DNA from: Entonaema liquescens
Taxonomy: Eukaryota > Ascomycota > Sordariomycetes > Xylariales > Xylariaceae
Length of the DNA stretch: 64,000 bases
Assembly: GCA_902805475.1 (NCBI GenBank)
Contig: CADCSX010000023.1
Location: 3,224,001 to 3,288,000 of the forward strand
Direction: 5' to 3'
Shown here in pieces: positions 60,058 through 64,000 of the stretch; position 1 is the first letter of the stretch, and each line of letters starts with the position of its first letter. The notes beneath the pieces are model-generated. The model had not been told where the DNA came from and did not search any database. It saw nothing but the letters and a program-made list of their open reading frames with translations. The position numbers were made by a program, and so were the translations under genes.

Positions 60058-63000
60058 ATGGATCCTTTCTCTCCGAACCAAGAACCCGACGAGGGTTATT
60101 CCGAGCATCCCCTTAATCCCTCCGATTCAGGTAGCCATGCCAACAATGCGTCGCTGACGGTGAAGCGACCAGCTGCCGACATACCGGCATGGCTGTCGGC
60201 TCAATTACCCACACTGTCTGTACAGCAGAAGACTCGTAAGTCCACGAATTCGATCCCCAATCAGATTCTCTCTCCATAATTGAAATAATATTCCTACTAT
60301 CAATTCAGCTCATCCTTGGTTGTATTGTATAATTTGTTACGCTGACGTGATCTATTCTATTTCTAGGCTTAGCCATGTTAATACTAAACGAATTGCCTAC
60401 CACCGTGATCGCCGACATCGTTATGAACGGGCTGAACCCTCGTCTCTATATCAATTTTGTAGAACGTCTACCACCGGAGATATGCCTCAAAATCCTTGGG
60501 TACCTGGACCCTGTGTCCCTGATCCACGTCGCGATGTGCTGTCGGGGCTGGTACGATTTGGCTTTGGATCGCAAGCTTTGGGAAAGACTATTCTATTTAG
60601 AAGGGTGGAAGGCTCTACCATCCGAGATTTCAGCCGCAGAACAGAGGATGAATGAAACTCAAGTTCCGTCTCAGAAGATTGAATCGTTCGAGGATGGTCA
60701 CGCGAATAAAAAACGAGCTGTTTCGGAACCTGCGGCACAGGATGATGAAGACTACGATATGGTCGACGCTGATGCGACTGTGACACAAGAGCCCGTGACT
60801 GATCAGTATAATGTAAGTATATCCTCCCGAAGGCTAGATCGGGGGGATGCATCTATTGGACGAGAATCGTATCTAATTTGAATCGTTAGGGTCTTTCTCA
60901 CATTCGTCAGCCTGGGGAGAGTGGCTCTTCTGTTCAGAGTAACACCAGTGTTATCCAACATATGGGTAATCTGATGATGAAGTCGCCCAGCCCCATGCAA
61001 GACCAAAGAGGACAATCTGCCTCCCGAATATCAAAAGGCAAAGGCAAAGCAACTATCGAATCGCTTATCGAAACTACTCACAGCTTACACAGTTTGCCGA
61101 AGTCTGCGCTTTGGATTTATGATTCGATTGATCGAAGATACAAAATCAATTGGAAGTACTTATACACAATGAGACGAAGACTAGAACATAATTGGGACCG
61201 TGGCCGATTCACGAACTTCCAACTACCTCATCCGGACCACCCAGACGAGGGACACAACGAGTGCATCTACAGCCTCCAATACAATTCGGATTATCTTGTC
61301 AGCGGTAGCCGAGACCGTACGCTACGGATATGGAACTTACGCACCCGGCGTCTTTTAGGATCACCTCTCAGGGGGCATCAGGGATCGGTTCTCTGTTTAC
61401 AGTTTGACTCAGATCCCGAGGAAGATCTGATTGTCTCCGGAAGTAGTGACTCGGACGTAATTCTATGGAAATTTTCCACCGGTGAGATTATCCAGCGACT
61501 GAAGAAGGCACATAGAGAATCGGTTCTTAATGTCAAGTTTGACAAACGGATCCTCGTAACATGCTCTAAGGACAAGACGATCAAGATTTTTAATCGCGTT
61601 CCATTACGACCCGGCGACTTGGGATATGGAGGAACCCATGGTGTCAGCCCTGTGCCGATCAATCTTAGAAATTTCGGCTTCGACGACTCGCCCATAAATC
61701 AAGCCGCTATTAAACCGCCATACACGATGATCGGATGCCTTGAGGGACACGGCGCAGCCGTGAACGCTGTCCAGATTTGTGACCGCGAAATCGTCTCGGC
61801 GAGTGGTGATAGACACATCAAAGTGTGGGATTGGCCGAACCAGACGTGTCAAAGGACTTTCCTGGGGCATAATAAGGGTATTGCCTGTGTCCAGTACGAC
61901 GGTCGACGCATTGTAAGCGGGAGCAGTGATAATGAAGTAAAGGTCTTCGACCGAGAAACAGGTCTCGAAGTTGCGAGTCTACGGGCACACGGTAACCTCG
62001 TCCGTACGGTGCAAGCCGGGTTTGGTGATCTTCCTTATAGCATCGAGCAGGATCGGCTGGAAGCAAAGGCTGTTGATCAGGCATATTTTAGGGCTTTAAA
62101 CGCTGGTAATCTCGATCAGGAGGTCCAGTCGTTGAGGCGTCGACCACATAACGCGGGTAGTCGCCGGCCTGAAGATATCACTGCATACGGAGCTACGCTT
62201 CCTCCCGGTGGTGGGGGTGGCCCTTATGGGCGGATAGTTTCCGGTTCTTACGACCAGAGTATTATAATCTGGAGGAGGGATAGGGAGGGTGTCTGGAAGA
62301 GTGCACATACCCTTCGCCAGGAAGAAGGCGCGGCGGCAGCTCTGAGACAGACATCTCGCTCTATTTCGCGAGCACCTCCTGCACCATCAGCTGTACCTTC
62401 TACTCATACCCTGTCGGCGCCTCCCGCAGGTGGGCCGCCATCGCAAGCACATCCGAACTTTACTCATGTCGAGCACCCTATACTCGCTACCATCACCCCC
62501 CAGACGACTTCGTCCTATACGCAAATGATTGATGCTTGTGTTCCACAGGGACCAGCAGCTCTCCAACAAGCGTTAGCTTCCTACCCAACCATGCTGACAT
62601 ACCAATTTCACATACAATCGGCCATCAGTCGTGAACAAAACGCTGTTGTTCGCTCCCAGCTAAGGCAAGTTGTTACCAGTGCCGTAAACAGAGCACAGCT
62701 TGCCCAAAATCGCATCAGAGAATCCGTGCAGCAAGCACTCTCAGCAACGACGACCACCGGAGAGACGTCGGCTCAGGCAGGCAGCCAGCACACCTCATCC
62801 AGCGCTTCTTCAACGGGACATGCTACTACAAGCAATGGTGGTGGCCCTCCACCCAGTCTCACGCCACACACTCATCAGGTTCAACAAGCACAGACCACAC
62901 CTCAAGTGCCCGTTCAAATACAGGGCCAACAACACCCCCATATCGCACAAGCTGACACAAGCCCTGCTAGAATTTTCAAGTTGCAGTTCGACGCACGACG

Positions 63001-63103
63001 GATTATTTGCTGTAGTCAAACAAGTACCATCGTGGGTTGGGATTTTTGCAACGGGGACCCTGAGCTCGAGGAGGCATCTGCATTTTTCGGAACTGTGGAG
63101 TAG
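60058..63103 (+). CDS. fwd-1: F-box/WD-40 SCF ubiquitin-ligase adaptor, FWD-1/beta-TrCP-like
   Basis: Substrate-recognition subunit of an SCF ubiquitin ligase. Exons 60058-60235, 60367-60812 and 60890-63103, with 131-bp and 77-bp introns, give 945 residues. Residues 63-89 (LNELPTTVIADIVMNGLNPR) resemble the dimerisation segment that precedes the F-box in beta-TrCP-type proteins. The F-box is at about 90-136 (FVERLPPEICLKILGYLDPV, then CRGWYDLALDRKLWERLF). WD-40 repeats run from about 329 to 665: YLVSGSRDRTLRIWNL, IVSGSSDSDVILWKF, LVTCSKDKTIKIFNR, IVSASGDRHIKVWDW, IVSGSSDNEVKVFDR and, after an insert, IVSGSYDQSIIIWRR. A disordered Gln/Thr/Pro-rich region follows, then a last blade strand RIICCSQTSTIVGWDF near the C-terminus, which may close the propeller. 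The architecture and long tail match Neurospora FWD-1, which degrades the clock protein FRQ; orthology is my inference from architecture and could instead be another F-box/WD protein. It converges with vps60. Confidence 0.88.
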
Positions 63104-63326
63104 GAAGTTTCAAGGGCTGTATTGTTTACGGGATATTATGTGTACATGACGATATGAGTACCTATCCATAGCTCGGCCCAAGTAGCATCGTTATAGGGAC
63201 GTTTAACTAAATAGAGTATAATAGTTATAAAAAAAACAGAGACCTTCCAAAACCCCTTTGTCGCGTAAACTCCAGTAACTCCCTTTCTCCATCCAGCCAG
63301 AAAGTAGGCTTGCTAGTCTCCTAATA
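63104..63326. other. convergent spacer
   Basis: 223 bp between the 3' ends of the F-box/WD-40 gene and vps60; both terminators must lie here or overlap the neighbour. Confidence 0.6.
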
Positions 63327-63968
63327 TCACCTCGCTGCTTCTTGTACCTTGTTGTTCGCCTCCGGTGGTTCGTCGATGAATTCGGGTACTTCGTCCCTCA
63401 TGAAATCAGGCACACCACCGGCCTCCATGCCCGCGCCCTCCATCTCCATCTCGGCACCCAGCAGTTCCAGCTCGGCATCGAGCTCGGCCTCATCGACATC
63501 ATCGGGGACCTCGTAGCCGCGGCTGAGGGTCTCGTTGATCTCGTTGCCGACGTCCATGAGGTCGGCCATCTCGTCCTGCATGCGCTCGATCTTGTCGAGG
63601 TCGACCTTGCCGTACTGCTTCTTGAGCTCCTTCTGCGTGGTCTTCATGGCGTCGACCGTCGTCATGACCCCCGCCAGGTTGTCCTGCATCGTCTGCGCCT
63701 GCTCCATGTTCCACACCTGCGACTGCAGCTGGTCCCGCTGCGACTCGTATTGTTTCCGCCGTTGGAGTACTTTCAGCGCTTTGGCCTTGAGTGCGGATTT
63801 CCCGGGGCCTTCCCGCATCTTCGCCATCTTGCTTTGGTACCCGCCTAGCTCGGCGTTCAACGACGCGATTTTCACGTCGAACGAGGAGATGCGCCCGTCG
63901 AGGTTGGTTATGGCGCTGTTGAGCGTGGGTTTGGGCCCTTTGGGCGCGCTGCCGAAGAGTCGGTTCAT
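63327..63968 (-). CDS. vps60: ESCRT-III-associated protein Vps60 (CHMP5)
   Basis: Snf7-family ESCRT-III protein that binds Vta1 and stimulates the Vps4 ATPase during multivesicular-body sorting; acts at endosomes. Intronless, 213 residues, close to yeast Vps60 (229) and human CHMP5 (219). The start MNRLFGSAPKGPKPTLNSAI is the typical CHMP5 N-terminus, followed by a basic helical hairpin (LDGRISSFDVKIASLNAELG, ALKVLQRRKQYESQRDQLQ). Then come the acidic helices TVDAMKTTQKELKKQYGKVD and DLMDVGNEINETLSRGYEVP. The C-terminal tail is acidic (DDVDEAELDAELELLGAEME) and ends PEFIDEPPEANNKVQEAAR. The charge switch from basic N-terminus to acidic C-terminus is the family hallmark. Functionally it meets Vfa1 (6393-7088) at Vps4, but the two genes are 56 kb apart. 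Confidence 0.95.
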   Translation of the reverse strand: MNRLFGSAPKGPKPTLNSAITNLDGRISSFDVKIASLNAELGGYQSKMAKMREGPGKSALKAKALKVLQRRKQYESQRDQLQSQVWNMEQAQTMQDNLAGVMTTVDAMKTTQKELKKQYGKVDLDKIERMQDEMADLMDVGNEINETLSRGYEVPDDVDEAELDAELELLGAEMEMEGAGMEAGGVPDFMRDEVPEFIDEPPEANNKVQEAAR

Positions 63969-64000
63969 GGTTGCTGGTGGTGGGGTTGGATCGTGCTCGG

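Noticed and set aside
63342..63848. 168-codon plus-strand frame opposite vps60
   Set aside because: Leu/Val/His-rich antisense shadow of the Vps60 coding frame.

Overview
This window looks like nuclear DNA of a filamentous ascomycete (Pezizomycotina, most likely Sordariomycetes). The genes carry short GT-AG introns (49-131 bp) whose removal gives proteins of known fungal families. Several of these are typical of moulds: a siderophore transporter, an F-box/WD-40 protein resembling Neurospora FWD-1, Cdc24 with a PB1 tail, and a small secreted protein. There are no operons, CRISPR arrays or prokaryotic signals. I saw no convincing tRNA or rRNA gene.

Thirteen protein genes can be supported, twelve of them with exon structure or a clear family match. 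From left to right: an aldo-keto reductase (+, 2775-3934); the histone chaperone Rtt106 (-, 4296-5773), divergent from the Vps4-associated protein Vfa1 (+, 6393-7088); the dual-specificity phosphatase Yvh1 (-, 14561-15760); a C2H2 zinc-finger protein (-, 17722-19805); a P/Q/N-rich protein of unknown function (-, 40628-41560); Mediator subunit Med18 (-, 42983-43850); a MirB/Arn-type siderophore transporter (-, 44679-46579); the mitochondrial ribosomal protein Mrp10/mS37 (+, 48886-49264); a small secreted protein (-, 49862-50508); the Cdc42 exchange factor Cdc24 (-, 51947-55135); an F-box/WD-40 SCF adaptor (+, 60058-63103); and the ESCRT-III protein Vps60 (-, 63327-63968).

Most are unlinked housekeeping functions: chromatin assembly, transcription, ribosome maturation, polarity, ubiquitination and membrane trafficking. 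Vfa1 and Vps60 both act with the Vps4 ATPase but lie at opposite ends of the window, so this is not a cluster. The likely environment-responsive genes are the siderophore transporter, whose promoter holds an extended GATA site of the iron-repressor type, and the aldo-keto reductase, whose promoter holds a 10-bp CGG-containing tandem repeat.

More than half of the window is gene-poor. The two largest gaps are 7.1-14.5 kb and 19.8-40.6 kb. By eye much of the larger gap keeps ordinary CpG content, so it does not look like classic RIP-mutated DNA. It holds microsatellites and homopolymer tracts but no recognisable transposon genes. A clean 275-bp terminal-inverted-repeat element (MITE-like) sits in the first gap. 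More AT-rich gaps (about 38.5-40.5 and 56.2-59.5 kb) hold decayed reading frames; some of their in-frame stops are of the type RIP produces. I found no clearly new multi-gene system. The observations most worth checking are the MITE, the iron-type GATA site, the leader ORF that ends one base before the cdc24 start, the decayed ORFs, and the large non-RIP gene desert.
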